DNA of 64,000 nt from Mucilaginibacter sp. (GCF_028288225.1 NZ_JAQBOC010000072.1:1-64000); one strand, 5' to 3'. Positions 16,426 to 26,829 are shown, numbered from the stretch's first letter. Notes: a model not told the origin generated them from the sequence alone. Translations and numbers: made by a program.

Positions 16426-18669
16426 ATGAGCATTAAACTTGCACCACAAGATATACGAAGATATAATTGGTACATATGGAAAACTGTTATTTGCTTTTTA
16501 GCACTTTTCGTATTGATGCTTGTTGTAACTTATTTTGGCTTATTTGGCCAGCTGCCATCATTCAGAGCCATTGAAAACCCTAAAAGCAACCAGGCATCTG
16601 AAGTGCTTGCTGCAGATAAAACAGTTTTAGGTACTTATTACGTACAAAACCGTTCAAGCGTAAATTATTCACAATTGTCGCCAAATGTGGTTAATGCCTT
16701 GATAGCTACTGAAGATGTTCGTTTTTATGAACATTCAGGTATTGACTTTCAACGCTTGCCGGGCATTGTTTTCTTTACGCTGATAGGCAAAAAACAGGGC
16801 GCCAGCACAATTACCCAGCAGCTCGCAAAAAATCTTTTTTCGGGGCAAATCTCTCACAACCCTTTTGTACGCTTTACCCAAAAGCTTAAAGAGTGGATAA
16901 TTGCTATACAATTGGAACGCCGCTACACCAAGCAGGAAATAGTTACCATGTATTTAAATACGGTTGATTTTGGCGCCTATAATACCTTCGGCATTAAGTC
17001 GGCTGCGCGTACCTATTTTAATGTTACGCCTGATAAGCTTAGCCCTGACCAGGCCGCATTGCTGGTAGGCATGCTTAAAGGCACCGGGGTCTATTCACCC
17101 ATCAGGCATCCGGATAGGGCGTTAAACCGCCGTAACCTTATCTTAGGATTGATGGAAGGCCAGGGATTTTTAAGCAGTGGGCAATTAGCTGAGCTAAGGG
17201 GAAAACCACTTGGACTTAACTTTACCCAAACCACCCATAACGACGGGCGTGCACCTTATTTCAGGGCAGTATTAAAGCAGGAGATCCAAAAGATCTTTAA
17301 AGATCAGAATATCACTAAATCTGATGGTTCTGCATATGACCTTGACCGCGACGGGCTAAAAATATACACTACCATTGATGCAACCATGCAGCAATATGCC
17401 GAAGAAGCTCAGCATGATTATATGCATATATTGCAAGATGAGTTTAATGCCCAATGGAAAGGCGTTAGCCGCGCAAAGACCATTAAAAACTACAAGTTGC
17501 TGCTTGACCAGGGCATGTTCAGGTCTGACAGGTATAAGGAGCTACAATTGCAGGGAAAATCGGAAGATGAAATAAAGGAGAATTTTAATACCCGCGATAG
17601 CCTGGAACTTTTTACCTGGAGGGGGAATGTTGATACGGTGATGAGACCTATCGATTCTATTGTGTACAGTAAGATGATGCTCCGCAATTCCATGATGAGC
17701 ATGGATCCTACCACAGGTTATGTAAAAGCATGGGTAGGCGGCACAAACTTTGAACATTTTAAATATGACCAGGTAAAGCTTGGAACCCGGCAGGTAGGTT
17801 CAACAGCTAAGCCTTTTACTTATTCGGTAGCTATTGAAAACGGGTTTTCGCCTTGCCAGGAGGTTGATAATGTACCGGTAACTATAACGGGATATGGATC
17901 AGGGCCATGGACCCCAAAACAATCATCATCAGATTGGCTGCAGGGTTCCATAACATTACGAAAGGCCCTGGGCTATTCGCAAAACTACGTGGCCGCCTAT
18001 GTTATGAACGAAGTTAAACCCATCCCGGTGATGGAGCTGATAAAAAAAATGGGGATCACCAGCGATGTACCGCCGTACCCTTCCATATGCCTGGGTACGT
18101 TTAATGCCTCGGTATATGATATGACAGGCGCATACTCGGTATTTGCCAATCACGGTACCTGGACGGAGCCTACTTATATACTGCGTATTGAAGATAAAAA
18201 TGGCAATGTGATATACACCCACACCCCCAAGGTAGTACAGGCCATGGATGTGCAAACCGCTTATGTAATGACCTATATGCTTAAAGGTGTAATTGAAGAA
18301 GGTACAGGATCAAGGCTGATGTACAAATATGGGTTTCATAACCCTATAGGCGGTAAAACAGGCACCACTCAAGACAACTCGGACGGCTGGTTTATGGGTA
18401 TTACTCCGCAGCTTGTTACCGGCGTGTGGACAGGCTGTGAAGACCGCGACATCCATTTCCGTTCAACAAGGCTTGGGGAAGGCGCTAACTCGGCCCTGCC
18501 TATTTTTGCCGGGTTTATGAAACGGGTATATGACAACCCAGCCCTCGGCATTAAAAGGAACGTCGATTTTGATGCACCAAAAAATGGTGTAAATATTGTT
18601 ATGGATTGCAACGCGTATAAGCAGCAACAACAAGGAACGGGTGAGGTGGATAAAAAACTAGGGTTCTAG
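16426..18669 (+). CDS. mrcA: Class A penicillin-binding protein (PBP1A-like)
   Basis: 747 residues. One N-terminal membrane helix (about 18-40). The glycosyltransferase domain shows E96 in ATEDVRFYEHSG and GASTITQQLAKN. The transpeptidase domain has nucleophile S459 in S-T-A-K, the S-x-N element GYSQNY and K644-T-G-T. It polymerises and cross-links peptidoglycan at the periplasmic face. It starts 2 bases after the sprE stop, so the two are almost certainly cotranscribed. Confidence 0.95.
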   Translation: MSIKLAPQDIRRYNWYIWKTVICFLALFVLMLVVTYFGLFGQLPSFRAIENPKSNQASEVLAADKTVLGTYYVQNRSSVNYSQLSPNVVNALIATEDVRFYEHSGIDFQRLPGIVFFTLIGKKQGASTITQQLAKNLFSGQISHNPFVRFTQKLKEWIIAIQLERRYTKQEIVTMYLNTVDFGAYNTFGIKSAARTYFNVTPDKLSPDQAALLVGMLKGTGVYSPIRHPDRALNRRNLILGLMEGQGFLSSGQLAELRGKPLGLNFTQTTHNDGRAPYFRAVLKQEIQKIFKDQNITKSDGSAYDLDRDGLKIYTTIDATMQQYAEEAQHDYMHILQDEFNAQWKGVSRAKTIKNYKLLLDQGMFRSDRYKELQLQGKSEDEIKENFNTRDSLELFTWRGNVDTVMRPIDSIVYSKMMLRNSMMSMDPTTGYVKAWVGGTNFEHFKYDQVKLGTRQVGSTAKPFTYSVAIENGFSPCQEVDNVPVTITGYGSGPWTPKQSSSDWLQGSITLRKALGYSQNYVAAYVMNEVKPIPVMELIKKMGITSDVPPYPSICLGTFNASVYDMTGAYSVFANHGTWTEPTYILRIEDKNGNVIYTHTPKVVQAMDVQTAYVMTYMLKGVIEEGTGSRLMYKYGFHNPIGGKTGTTQDNSDGWFMGITPQLVTGVWTGCEDRDIHFRSTRLGEGANSALPIFAGFMKRVYDNPALGIKRNVDFDAPKNGVNIVMDCNAYKQQQQGTGEVDKKLGF

Positions 18670-18715
18670 TTTATTGAAAGGTTGGAAAGTTGTAATGTTT
18701 TAAAGTTGTAATATC
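18669..18715. repeat. Half copy of the GTTGGAAAGTTGTAATG repeat
   Basis: TATTGAAAGGTTGGAAAG, then TTGTAATGTTTTAAAGTTG, matches the left arm at 2486-2527. It directly follows the mrcA stop. Confidence 0.55.
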
Positions 18716-18730
18716 GTTAATTATTAACAT

Positions 18731-18883
18731 CGTCATTGCGAGGACCGAAGCAACTTCTGCACTCGCTGATCATGAACCTTGAGGTTATGTAGCGCCCTGA
18801 CAGTTGACAAGCTTTACATTCACCATGTAAACTAAGTTCCATGAATGTCCTTTGCAGAGGTTGCGTCGTTCCTCACAATGACA
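18731..18883. repeat. Long palindromic repeat, GTCATTGCGAGG family
   Basis: The left arm CGTCATTGCGAGGACCGAAG with CAACTTCTGC (18731-18760) pairs with the right arm GCAGAGGTTGCGTCG with TTCCTCACAATGAC (18854-18882), spaced by ~90 bases. Its GTCATTGC-GAG word (18732-18742) equals the insertion target of the IS110 element at 43055, so this is an unoccupied target. Confidence 0.75.
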
Positions 18884-18925
18884 TTTGTTATATTACTAAG
18901 TCATTCACAATGACTTAATGACCAA

Positions 18926-20752
18926 ATGACAATGACTACAATATTTGATTATAAAGTCGTATTAAAGAACATACCTCACAAACCCGGTATTTACCAGTTT
19001 TGGGATGATGAGAAGGAACTGATCTATATTGGTAAGGCGAAAGACCTGCGTAACCGTGTTACCAGCTACTTTAACAAGGACAACCATGTAAATGCCAAAA
19101 CAAAGGTACTGGTATCAAAGATCAGGAATATTACATTTACTATTGTTGATACCGAAGTTGACGCCTGGCTGCTGGAAAACAGCCTGATAAAAAAACATCA
19201 GCCGCGATATAATGTGATGCTGAAAGATGATAAAACCTATCCATGGATCATCATTAAGAATGAGCATTTTCCCCGCATATTTTATACAAGGCGCATTATT
19301 CGGGATGGCTCAAAATACCTGGGGCCTTATGCCTCTGTGAGTATGATGCACAATATCCTGGGGCTTATAAAAGAAACTTTCCCCTTACGTACCTGTAACC
19401 TGGCACTTACCCGTGAAAACATTGACAAGGGAAAGTTTAAAGTTTGTTTGGAGTACCAGCTGGGCAATTGCAAAGGCCCCTGCCAAAACTACCAGACAGA
19501 GGACGACTATGATCACAGCATTGAAGAAATAACCGATATTTTAAACGGCAAAATTGGTGCTGTGCTGCGTAACCTTAAAGCTGATATGGAGAAGGCCGTG
19601 AGCGATATGAATTATGAACAAGCGCACCGCTTAAAAAGAAAATTCGAGCTGCTGGACAATTACCAGAGCAAATCAACCGTAGTAAATTCATCAATAACTG
19701 ATGTGGATGTTTTCAGCATAGCATCCGAAGAGAAATATGCCTTTGTTAACTATTTAAAGGTGATGAACGGCACAATCATCCAGACACAAACCATCGAACT
19801 AAAAAAACGATTGGATGAAAGTGATGAGGAGCTGTTAACCCTGGCCATATCCGAGTTCAGGAGCCGGTATGATAGCCATTCAAAGGAGATCATTGTGCCG
19901 TTTAATATAGATCTGGATGATGCTAAGATAAAATTCACTGTGCCAAAGCTGGGCGAAAAAAGGAAGCTGCTTGATCTTTCGCAAAAGAATGTTCATTTCT
20001 TTAAAAGAGATAAGCTGGATCAGTATGAAAAATTAAATCCAGAGATAAGGACCGAAAGGCTGCTTACGCAAATGATGAAAGATTTGCGGATGAACCAGCT
20101 GCCCAGGCATATTGAATGTTTTGATAACTCCAATTTCCAGGGTAAATACCCGGTATCGGCAATTGTTGTTTTTAAAGATGCAAAACCATCAAAAAAGGAT
20201 TACCGGCACTTTAATGTGAAGACCGTTGAGGGCCCGGATGATTTTGCAACTATGGAAGAAGCAGTTCACCGCCGTTACAGGCGGATGCTTGATGAAGGTA
20301 CAGAGCTGCCGCAACTAATAGTTATTGATGGCGGCAAGGGACAGCTATCATCAGCATTAAAAAGCCTTAAACTACTGGGCATTGATAAGCAGGTAACCGT
20401 AATTGGTATTGCCAAGCGACTGGAAGAGCTATATTACCCCGGCGACCAATATCCATTGTATCTCGACAAAAAATCAGAAACCTTAAAAGTTATTCAGCAA
20501 TTAAGGGACGAGGCGCACCGCTTCGGTATAACTTTTCACCGTAAAAAACGCGACAAGGGCACCCTGGTAACCGAACTTGAACTTATTGAAGGCATTGGCA
20601 AAACAACCGCTGAAAAGCTTCTTAAATACTTTAAATCTGTTAAAAAAGTGCGTGCAGCAACGGAGGTTGAATTACAGGAAGTAGTGAATACGAAGCAAGC
20701 GAAAGCGATAATAGCTTATTTTAGTGATCAGAGGTTAGAGACCAGAGATTAG
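18926..20752 (+). CDS. uvrC: Excinuclease ABC subunit C
   Basis: 608 residues, full length. In order: GIY-YIG nuclease (KPGIYQF and LIYIGKAKDLRNRV, residues ~15-45), Cys-rich stretch, UVR motif (AVSDMNYEQAHRLKRKFELL, about 215-240), RNase H-like C-terminal nuclease with IECFDNSNFQG and VIDGGKGQ, and a final HhH tandem (IEGIGKTTAEKLL). It makes both incisions in nucleotide excision repair. Two ATGs (18926, 18932) are possible starts. Convergent with gldN. Confidence 0.96.
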   Translation: MTMTTIFDYKVVLKNIPHKPGIYQFWDDEKELIYIGKAKDLRNRVTSYFNKDNHVNAKTKVLVSKIRNITFTIVDTEVDAWLLENSLIKKHQPRYNVMLKDDKTYPWIIIKNEHFPRIFYTRRIIRDGSKYLGPYASVSMMHNILGLIKETFPLRTCNLALTRENIDKGKFKVCLEYQLGNCKGPCQNYQTEDDYDHSIEEITDILNGKIGAVLRNLKADMEKAVSDMNYEQAHRLKRKFELLDNYQSKSTVVNSSITDVDVFSIASEEKYAFVNYLKVMNGTIIQTQTIELKKRLDESDEELLTLAISEFRSRYDSHSKEIIVPFNIDLDDAKIKFTVPKLGEKRKLLDLSQKNVHFFKRDKLDQYEKLNPEIRTERLLTQMMKDLRMNQLPRHIECFDNSNFQGKYPVSAIVVFKDAKPSKKDYRHFNVKTVEGPDDFATMEEAVHRRYRRMLDEGTELPQLIVIDGGKGQLSSALKSLKLLGIDKQVTVIGIAKRLEELYYPGDQYPLYLDKKSETLKVIQQLRDEAHRFGITFHRKKRDKGTLVTELELIEGIGKTTAEKLLKYFKSVKKVRAATEVELQEVVNTKQAKAIIAYFSDQRLETRD

Positions 20753-20794
20753 TTTAAAAAAAACTTTGCTTCTGCGGGTTTAACACAGCGTAAA

Positions 20795-20824
20795 TTAAAA
20801 AAGCCTCTGCAAAATGCAAAGGCT
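20795..20824 (-). terminator. Rho-independent terminator of gldKLMN
   Basis: On the minus strand AGCCTTTGCATTTTGCAGAGGCT, then TTTTTTAATTT: a stem of AGCC/GGCT plus TGCA/TGCA with a strong T run, 40 bases beyond the gldN stop. Confidence 0.85.
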
Positions 20825-20863
20825 CTATATCTTTCGGTCTTTACTGACTTTCGGACTACAACA

Positions 20864-21829
20864 TTAATACGACCACAAATTAAGCTCCCAGTCCATCAGG
20901 GTTTTCTTCATCCGTTCAGCTTCATACAGCCGGTCTATACCACTGGCGTAATCTTTTATACGTTCGTCCTTGTCGTTTGATTCTTTTACTATGTAACTCG
21001 TGAAGATCCTTTTTACAAAGGCATCGTCAAAGCTTAGCCCTGTAGCATCATTATTTCGACTAACAATTTCTTTGGTTGCCAATATGTGCCTTGCTTCCTG
21101 AAAATTCACCCAAAATGCCGGCTGATAATCTTCAGTAGCGCCAACCTTAACCTTAATCATTGGTGCAATACCAACTATACGGGGTTCAAAAATGGACCGC
21201 TGCCTGTCAAATATCCAATCTTCCTTAATCCGGAACTTCACAACACTATCGGCATTAAATTCTCCTGCCTGTACAGTAGAGCCGGTTTTGTTGCCGTTGG
21301 CGTCAAATTTATCAACTACACTGCTATCCGCCATTTTGCTCCTTGCCTTTCCCTGTGCTAATGGAACTAAAAACCTGTCGCCTCCCGGGTCATCCTTGCT
21401 GGCAATTGGATCATATGCTGTTAGTTCGCCGGCGTCAATAGCAGTTAGTAAAACTTCAATTAAACGCTGTTTTGGCGAAGCAAGGTATGCGTTCATTTTT
21501 TCGCGGATATCAATTTCGCGCCATACGCGTTTAACAAATGCAGCATCAGATTCCCTTAAATTAGGATATGGGGTTACTTTGGCGCTTAAAATATTGGCCT
21601 TTTTAAAATAGCCATCCAACGGCGGTTCAAAAGGCTTTACCGGGCCTGCTTTTTTTGTGGTATCAATACCTGTAGGTTTTGCACTTGTAGTGGCATTGGG
21701 ATTTACTGCTGCAGGTTGTTGTTGCTGCGTTTGCGCAGGTGGCGTAGCAGCAGCTTTTTTCTTACGTTTTTGAGCATAAGAACTTATGCAGGCCAGGCAA
21801 AGTATAACAATTAAAATCCTTGTTTTCAT
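20864..21829 (-). CDS. gldN: Type IX secretion / gliding protein GldN
   Basis: 321 residues with a signal peptide (residues 1-19, ending SSYAQ) and a Lys/Pro/Gln-rich linker, then the conserved GldN domain (PPLDGYFKKANI, AFVKRVWREIDIREKMN). GldN (PorN) is periplasmic and binds GldK at the outer-membrane ring of the type IX secretion system. Last gene of gldKLMN, 7 bases after gldM. Confidence 0.95.
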   Translation of the reverse strand: MKTRILIVILCLACISSYAQKRKKKAAATPPAQTQQQQPAAVNPNATTSAKPTGIDTTKKAGPVKPFEPPLDGYFKKANILSAKVTPYPNLRESDAAFVKRVWREIDIREKMNAYLASPKQRLIEVLLTAIDAGELTAYDPIASKDDPGGDRFLVPLAQGKARSKMADSSVVDKFDANGNKTGSTVQAGEFNADSVVKFRIKEDWIFDRQRSIFEPRIVGIAPMIKVKVGATEDYQPAFWVNFQEARHILATKEIVSRNNDATGLSFDDAFVKRIFTSYIVKESNDKDERIKDYASGIDRLYEAERMKKTLMDWELNLWSY

Positions 21830-21836
21830 AATTCTT

Positions 21837-23375
21837 TTAATTAGCAGTTAATACAATCGAATCAAGTCCGCGTTGTGTACCATCAGGGCCAACAGCAATA
21901 ATCTCTTTAAATACGACAGTTGTACCTGGCGTAACACCATTCATAGCAGAACGCATAGCGCTTGTTAATTCACCGCCATTTGCTGATAATATAACAACAT
22001 CCTGGCGGGGCTTTGCAATCATTAAGGTAAAACGGGTAACGTTAAATTTAGCATCAAAATCAAAGTTGTCAAGTTTTGCAAAAAGCCTGTCCTGCGCCCT
22101 TATGTTAGCCGCACTGGTATTGCCGCTGCTTTTACCTGCAAACTGAGGTTTAGGATCAGGGATCCGTTTAGTACGAAACAATGAGCTACCCAAAACAGAT
22201 GTTTTACCTGGTGCCAATTCACCCGAAACGGTAATTGTCGCTTCACCTATAGAGGTAACGGTAGCCGTATAATGTCCATTTGAGCCACTTATACTACCAC
22301 CTGTCATACTTACTCTAAGTTTTTCTTTTCCGATCCCGGGAGCCGAAACTGAAACTGGATTTGGCACACCTATGTATAATACATTCATTTTATCAGGAGA
22401 CACAACAGCTGATGGCCTGGCAACCTGGTAAGTTTGTGTTGGAAGATCATATGTTTTAATACCATCCGGGCCTTTCACACCAATTTTACCAGAGTAGGTA
22501 AAAACACCTTCCTTTGAAGTATTAACAGTATATTTCCCTTTGCCACCTGTTACCGCAATGTTTCCCCCGTTAACAGTAATGATAGGATTTGATTTAGAAT
22601 CATATGCAGTTAAAAAAATATCTGCAGTATATGGCTGACCAGCTAATACATAGCTTGTTGGCGCAACAGCAACACCTACAAATTGATCTAAAGTAACCTG
22701 TGCTACATCAATTTCACTCAATATTTTTTTAACAACTTCGTTTTCAGCGTTTTTATTATCAGTTTGGATCTTGGCAAGTGTGGTGATTGTAGCACCCAAA
22801 GGTATCCCTTCTCCAAAATAAGCCTCCTCCCAATTTTTCTTAGGGCCTTGTCCCGCAGTTGCAGGCGGGTCAACAGCCTCAAGTGAGAAATTAACCCCGG
22901 CTCTTTCTTTGTCATTCTTTAACAAAGCCAGTAAACTGGAACGTGTTTCAGTAATCTTTTGGCGTAATTCCTCACCCTTTTTTCCGGTTATCATTACCCG
23001 GGGAGAAACATCCAGGTTATCCCGTTTTTCAACGTCATTAGTTGTGGTGTTTATACCACCACCTTCAGCAGTTAATTGATCCCTTAAAGCCTGGATATAA
23101 TCATTCAGGGCTTTTGCCACAGCTGTGGCTTTCTTGGCCCTATCATATATGGGCTGCGCCCGGTCATGCTGTTCCTTAAGCTTACCATTCTCAAAAGAAG
23201 TATAAGTTGTACTAATACCCTTTTCTACATTAGATGTGGATGTATCCAGGCTATTCTTTATATTTTTAAATGCATCAAGTAAATTATCCGGTACACTTAA
23301 GGCCACAAGGCCTAAAAGCACCAGGTAAAGGATACCCATCATTCGTTGTCTTGGGGTTTGCTTACCTCCAGCCAT
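21837..23375 (-). CDS. gldM: Type IX secretion motor protein GldM
   Basis: 512 residues. The single N-terminal membrane helix (about 10-32) in QRMMGILYLVLLGLVALSV is the signature of GldM/PorM. The rest is a long periplasmic shaft of helical and beta domains (D1-D4), ending with VGPDGTQRGLDSIVL. With GldL it forms the rotary, proton-driven motor that spans the periplasm to GldKN. Confidence 0.96.
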   Translation of the reverse strand: MAGGKQTPRQRMMGILYLVLLGLVALSVPDNLLDAFKNIKNSLDTSTSNVEKGISTTYTSFENGKLKEQHDRAQPIYDRAKKATAVAKALNDYIQALRDQLTAEGGGINTTTNDVEKRDNLDVSPRVMITGKKGEELRQKITETRSSLLALLKNDKERAGVNFSLEAVDPPATAGQGPKKNWEEAYFGEGIPLGATITTLAKIQTDNKNAENEVVKKILSEIDVAQVTLDQFVGVAVAPTSYVLAGQPYTADIFLTAYDSKSNPIITVNGGNIAVTGGKGKYTVNTSKEGVFTYSGKIGVKGPDGIKTYDLPTQTYQVARPSAVVSPDKMNVLYIGVPNPVSVSAPGIGKEKLRVSMTGGSISGSNGHYTATVTSIGEATITVSGELAPGKTSVLGSSLFRTKRIPDPKPQFAGKSSGNTSAANIRAQDRLFAKLDNFDFDAKFNVTRFTLMIAKPRQDVVILSANGGELTSAMRSAMNGVTPGTTVVFKEIIAVGPDGTQRGLDSIVLTAN

Positions 23376-23420
23376 TTGTCTTAAATGTTATGTTTTTAAT
23401 TAAATAAAAATTAATAAGCC

Positions 23421-24224
23421 TTAATTAACGCGTGGCTGATTCATTGCTGAAAGCATATTGCCGTATATTGAGTTTAATGTCGACAGGTTCTTAGCTAAGC
23501 GATTAACCTCTTCCTTAAATTGTTTTGAATCATTTGCTGATGCATTAAAGTCCTGAATGGTTGCCGACATTTCGCTATAAAACCTGTTCATTGATTTTAA
23601 ATGGTTGCTTGAATCCTGCAGCTCAAGCTCATAAACAGCATTTAATGCGGTTAAATTTTTAGCCATTTTATTGATCTGCTCGTGGTATGGTTTTGAATCA
23701 ACATTTGAGTTGGCCATATCTGCCAGATTTGCTGATGCTTTTTCAAACGCATTGTTTAAGTTATCATAACTTGCTGATGCCTGCTTAATTTTTTGGGTGA
23801 AAGCAATAGTTGCATCGCCGGCATCGGTAACACGTGAAATAGAGTTCACTTTATCGCCAAATGTCCTTAGCCCGCTTGCAAGGCTCCCTATTAGTTCAGG
23901 ACCAATTTTAGCCTCGCTCAACATTGCATCTAAAGCTGCCGTGTTTGAAAAATTATCGCCCGTTGATACAGCCTTGGTAGCCTTTGGCATCTCACCATCA
24001 TAGTCTTCATCCAGCTCAGGATAGGCACGCTTCCAGTCAAGTTCTTTCTCTTCTCTCTGGAATCCTAAAAGGAAGAACAAAATGGCTTCTGCCGATAGTC
24101 CTCCTGAAATAAACCAGGTAGCACCCGGCCAGTGCAATATTTTGAACATCAGACCTACAATAACCACTGTAGCGCCCCATGATACGATATTATTAATTCC
24201 GTAAGGTTGTTTCTTCCCTGCCAT
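23421..24224 (-). CDS. gldL: Type IX secretion motor protein GldL
   Basis: 267 residues. Two membrane helices (about 12-32 and 38-55) include the Glu in FISGGLSAEAILFFLLGF, equivalent to the acidic residue required for proton use by GldL/PorL. A long cytoplasmic coiled-coil tail follows. GldL surrounds a GldM dimer in the inner membrane. Between gldK (47-base gap) and gldM (45-base gap). Confidence 0.96.
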   Translation of the reverse strand: MAGKKQPYGINNIVSWGATVVIVGLMFKILHWPGATWFISGGLSAEAILFFLLGFQREEKELDWKRAYPELDEDYDGEMPKATKAVSTGDNFSNTAALDAMLSEAKIGPELIGSLASGLRTFGDKVNSISRVTDAGDATIAFTQKIKQASASYDNLNNAFEKASANLADMANSNVDSKPYHEQINKMAKNLTALNAVYELELQDSSNHLKSMNRFYSEMSATIQDFNASANDSKQFKEEVNRLAKNLSTLNSIYGNMLSAMNQPRVN

Positions 24225-24271
24225 AGTAATTTGAAAAAGATTAAATTTTATTTTTTATTTGATTAATGTGT

Positions 24272-25591
24272 TTATCGTTTGTCCCTTATGTCGCGACCAA
24301 GGTAAGAAGTTACGCAGCGGAAACCTATATATGATTTGGCTGTATCCTGGTATTCATAAGTACGGGTTGAATTTTGAAGAAAATAACCGATATCTTTCCA
24401 CGAGCCTCCACGTACTACTTTACGTTTCAGTACTTCGGGATCGCTTGCTTTAGCTTCGTAGTTAAATGTAGGCGCAAGGTCATGAACAAAGGTTGAAGCA
24501 GATTCATCAAATGCTGATAGCGTCCACTCGGCCACGTTTCCTGCCATGTTATATAAACCGTAATCATTAGGGAAGTACGACTTAACATTTACTGTATATG
24601 CCCCGCCGTCATCAGTATAATTACCTCTGCCGGGTTTAAAGTTAGCCAACAGGCACCCTTTAGCATTTTTTGGATAAGGCCCGCCCCATGGATAATCGGT
24701 ACCTATCCTGCCGCCGCGGGATGCATATTCAAATTGAGATTCAGTAGGCAGCTCGTAACGCGCACGGTGGGCTAATTTTCTTGAATCTTTATAAGCTTCG
24801 TTATAGCGTGTGCGCCATACTGTGAATGCACGTGCCTGGCGCCATGTTACACCCACAACAGGATAGTTGCGAAATGCAGGGTGAGAAAAGTAACCTTCTG
24901 TCATAGGCTCATTGGCGGCGTATGAAAAATCACTCAGCCAAACCAGTGTATCAGGATAAACCGGTACAGTATCACGTAATATGAAATCAGAACGTTTTTT
25001 GGTTTTATCATTCTTATACTCGGCTGCGTTACGCAAAACCATTAAGGCAAAATTATATTTCAGTAAGCGGACATCCAGCTCGTCGCGGTCAAAAACACGG
25101 TCATCGCCCTGGTAATACATTCCCTGTAGTTTTGAAGCATTTGCAGCGCTTGCCTTACCTTTTTTAGTACTCATTACCGGGTATTTTTTTACATAGGCCC
25201 AGTTGATATATTTCTTTCCGCTTGGGTTTGCAGACGCGCCTTTACCTGGCTTAAGATAATATTTGTCGTCGCTGATATAATTGGTGATTGCTATTGAGTC
25301 GCGAACCCAGTTTACAAACTGATGATACTGACTATTGGAGATCTCCGTTTGATCCATAAAAAATGGAGCTACGGTAACTTGTTTTGTTTGCGCAATTTGT
25401 GAAAAGGTAACATCCTGGTCTGTTTGCCCCATAAGGAACGAGCCACCCGGGACGTAAACCATACCATACGGGACCTCAGCACGGAAAGAGCGTTGCGGAA
25501 CACCTGTAAGCTCGCCCCTGTCGCCTCCCTTGCCACATCCGCTTAAAATTCCAACTGCCAAAACCCCTAGTAAAAAGTATAATTGTTTCAT
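24272..25591 (-). CDS. gldK: Type IX secretion lipoprotein GldK
   Basis: 439 residues from the ATG at 25591; an upstream in-frame TTG at 25603 would add only MIFK and is less likely. Lipoprotein signal with lipobox LSGC, then a formylglycine-generating-enzyme-like (FGE/SUMF1) fold: GGSFLMG, ELPTESQFEYASRGG, GNVAEWT and VVRGGSW. GldK uses the fold structurally and forms the outer-membrane-associated ring with GldN. First gene of the four-gene operon. Confidence 0.95.
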   Translation of the reverse strand: MKQLYFLLGVLAVGILSGCGKGGDRGELTGVPQRSFRAEVPYGMVYVPGGSFLMGQTDQDVTFSQIAQTKQVTVAPFFMDQTEISNSQYHQFVNWVRDSIAITNYISDDKYYLKPGKGASANPSGKKYINWAYVKKYPVMSTKKGKASAANASKLQGMYYQGDDRVFDRDELDVRLLKYNFALMVLRNAAEYKNDKTKKRSDFILRDTVPVYPDTLVWLSDFSYAANEPMTEGYFSHPAFRNYPVVGVTWRQARAFTVWRTRYNEAYKDSRKLAHRARYELPTESQFEYASRGGRIGTDYPWGGPYPKNAKGCLLANFKPGRGNYTDDGGAYTVNVKSYFPNDYGLYNMAGNVAEWTLSAFDESASTFVHDLAPTFNYEAKASDPEVLKRKVVRGGSWKDIGYFLQNSTRTYEYQDTAKSYIGFRCVTSYLGRDIRDKR

Positions 25592-25986
25592 CTTAAAAAT
25601 CAATGTTAGCTATATAAATATAACACAATGTAACCCCCGAATATATTACTTTTGACGGATTATATCACAAAAAACATTTTTTATCAGTCAAATCTATTCT
25701 ATTTACAGTTGAAATAGTATAAATCTATAGCTAATAAAAGCATAATTTCAATTAATTAGCCTAATACCATTATGCTAATTAGTTTGCATTTTTACGGAAA
25801 TATAAAGAAAATAGTTGCAACAGGATTAAATAAATTTAAACAAGTTAATCAAATTGCCTAGCAGTCATGGTAAATTGTTGATTAAGTGAGCAATATACTA
25901 ATATTGCTCAACAGGTTAAATAATTTATTAACATGCATTTAATACTTTAATAACTTAACCAGGAACCGTGAATGAACCTATTATAC
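25592..25986. other. AT-rich non-coding stretch upstream of gldK
   Basis: About 395 bases with no credible frame. It must hold the gldK promoter on the minus strand: TAACATTG (one mismatch from TAnnTTTG) sits ~16 nt before the ATG. The remainder is low-GC sequence in which I see no repeat or RNA structure. Confidence 0.5.
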
Positions 25987-26016
25987 AATGAACGCCCCGA
26001 TATTGGGGCGTTCATT
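25987..26016 (-). terminator. Terminator downstream of hemD
   Basis: AATGAACGCCCC, loop ATATTG or similar, GGGGCGTTCATT: a 12-bp perfect stem, 30 bases past the hemD stop. The tail is only moderately T-rich on either side, and it could work in both directions. Confidence 0.75.
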
Positions 26017-26045
26017 GTTATTATATATCCGGATTAAGTATCCGG

Positions 26046-26822
26046 TTATTTATTAACCTGTTTTACGTATTGCTCAATAGCCATCGTCATGGAAGGGGCG
26101 CCTGGGGTTGGAGCGGGGATATCCATTATAAGGCCCGCTTCCAAAACAGCCTTATGGGTAGTTGCGCCAAAAGCTGCTATCCTGGTATTGTTTTGTTTAA
26201 AATCGGGGAAGTTTTTATAAAGCGATTGGATGCTTGAAGGACTGAAAAAAGCAATAACATCATAAAATACTTCTGCCAGATCTGAAAGATCGCTGCAAAC
26301 AGTGCGAAAAAGCACAGCAGGAGTAAAATTATAGCCGTTTTCCAGCAAAAATTTTTGCGTTTCTTCTGCCGCAACGTCTGAACAAGGATAAAGAAACTTT
26401 TCGCCCGAATGCTTTTTTAATACTTCGGCAAGGTCAGATGCGGTTTGTTTGCCAAAAAAGATCTTTCGTTTACGGTACTGAATGTATTTTTGAAGATACA
26501 GGGCAATAGTTTCGGATAAGCAGAAATATTTCATTTCAACCGGGACCTCAAAACGCATCTCTTCACAGATCCTGAAAAAATGATCAGCAGAGTTCCGGCT
26601 GGTGAAAATTACTGCGCTAAAATCAGCCAGGGTGATTTTTTCCTTACGAAAATCTTTAGCCGGCACGCCTTCAACATGAATAAATGATCTGAAATCAATT
26701 TTCAAATTGAGCTTCTTAGCTAGCTCGGCATAAGGGTTCTTATCGTTTTCTGGCTTAGGCAAAGTAACTAAAATGCTTTTAACCTTTTTCTTTCTCTCTT
26801 CCAAATTCAAATCGTGTAACAA
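26046..26822 (-). CDS. hemD: Uroporphyrinogen-III synthase
   Basis: 258 residues with the two-lobed HemD layout: VKSILVTLPKPENDKNPY at the start, VIFTSRNSADHFF in lobe 1, and FFSPSSIQSLYK plus IAAFGATTHKAVLEAGL in lobe 2. It closes and inverts ring D of hydroxymethylbilane in heme synthesis. No in-frame ATG fits; the start is TTG at 26822 or 26804. It follows the DUF4271 gene by 7 bases, a pairing common in Bacteroidota, and supports the heme-using oxidase at the end of the window. Confidence 0.88.
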   Translation of the reverse strand: MLHDLNLEERKKKVKSILVTLPKPENDKNPYAELAKKLNLKIDFRSFIHVEGVPAKDFRKEKITLADFSAVIFTSRNSADHFFRICEEMRFEVPVEMKYFCLSETIALYLQKYIQYRKRKIFFGKQTASDLAEVLKKHSGEKFLYPCSDVAAEETQKFLLENGYNFTPAVLFRTVCSDLSDLAEVFYDVIAFFSPSSIQSLYKNFPDFKQNNTRIAAFGATTHKAVLEAGLIMDIPAPTPGAPSMTMAIEQYVKQVNK

Positions 26823-26829
26823 CCTTAAT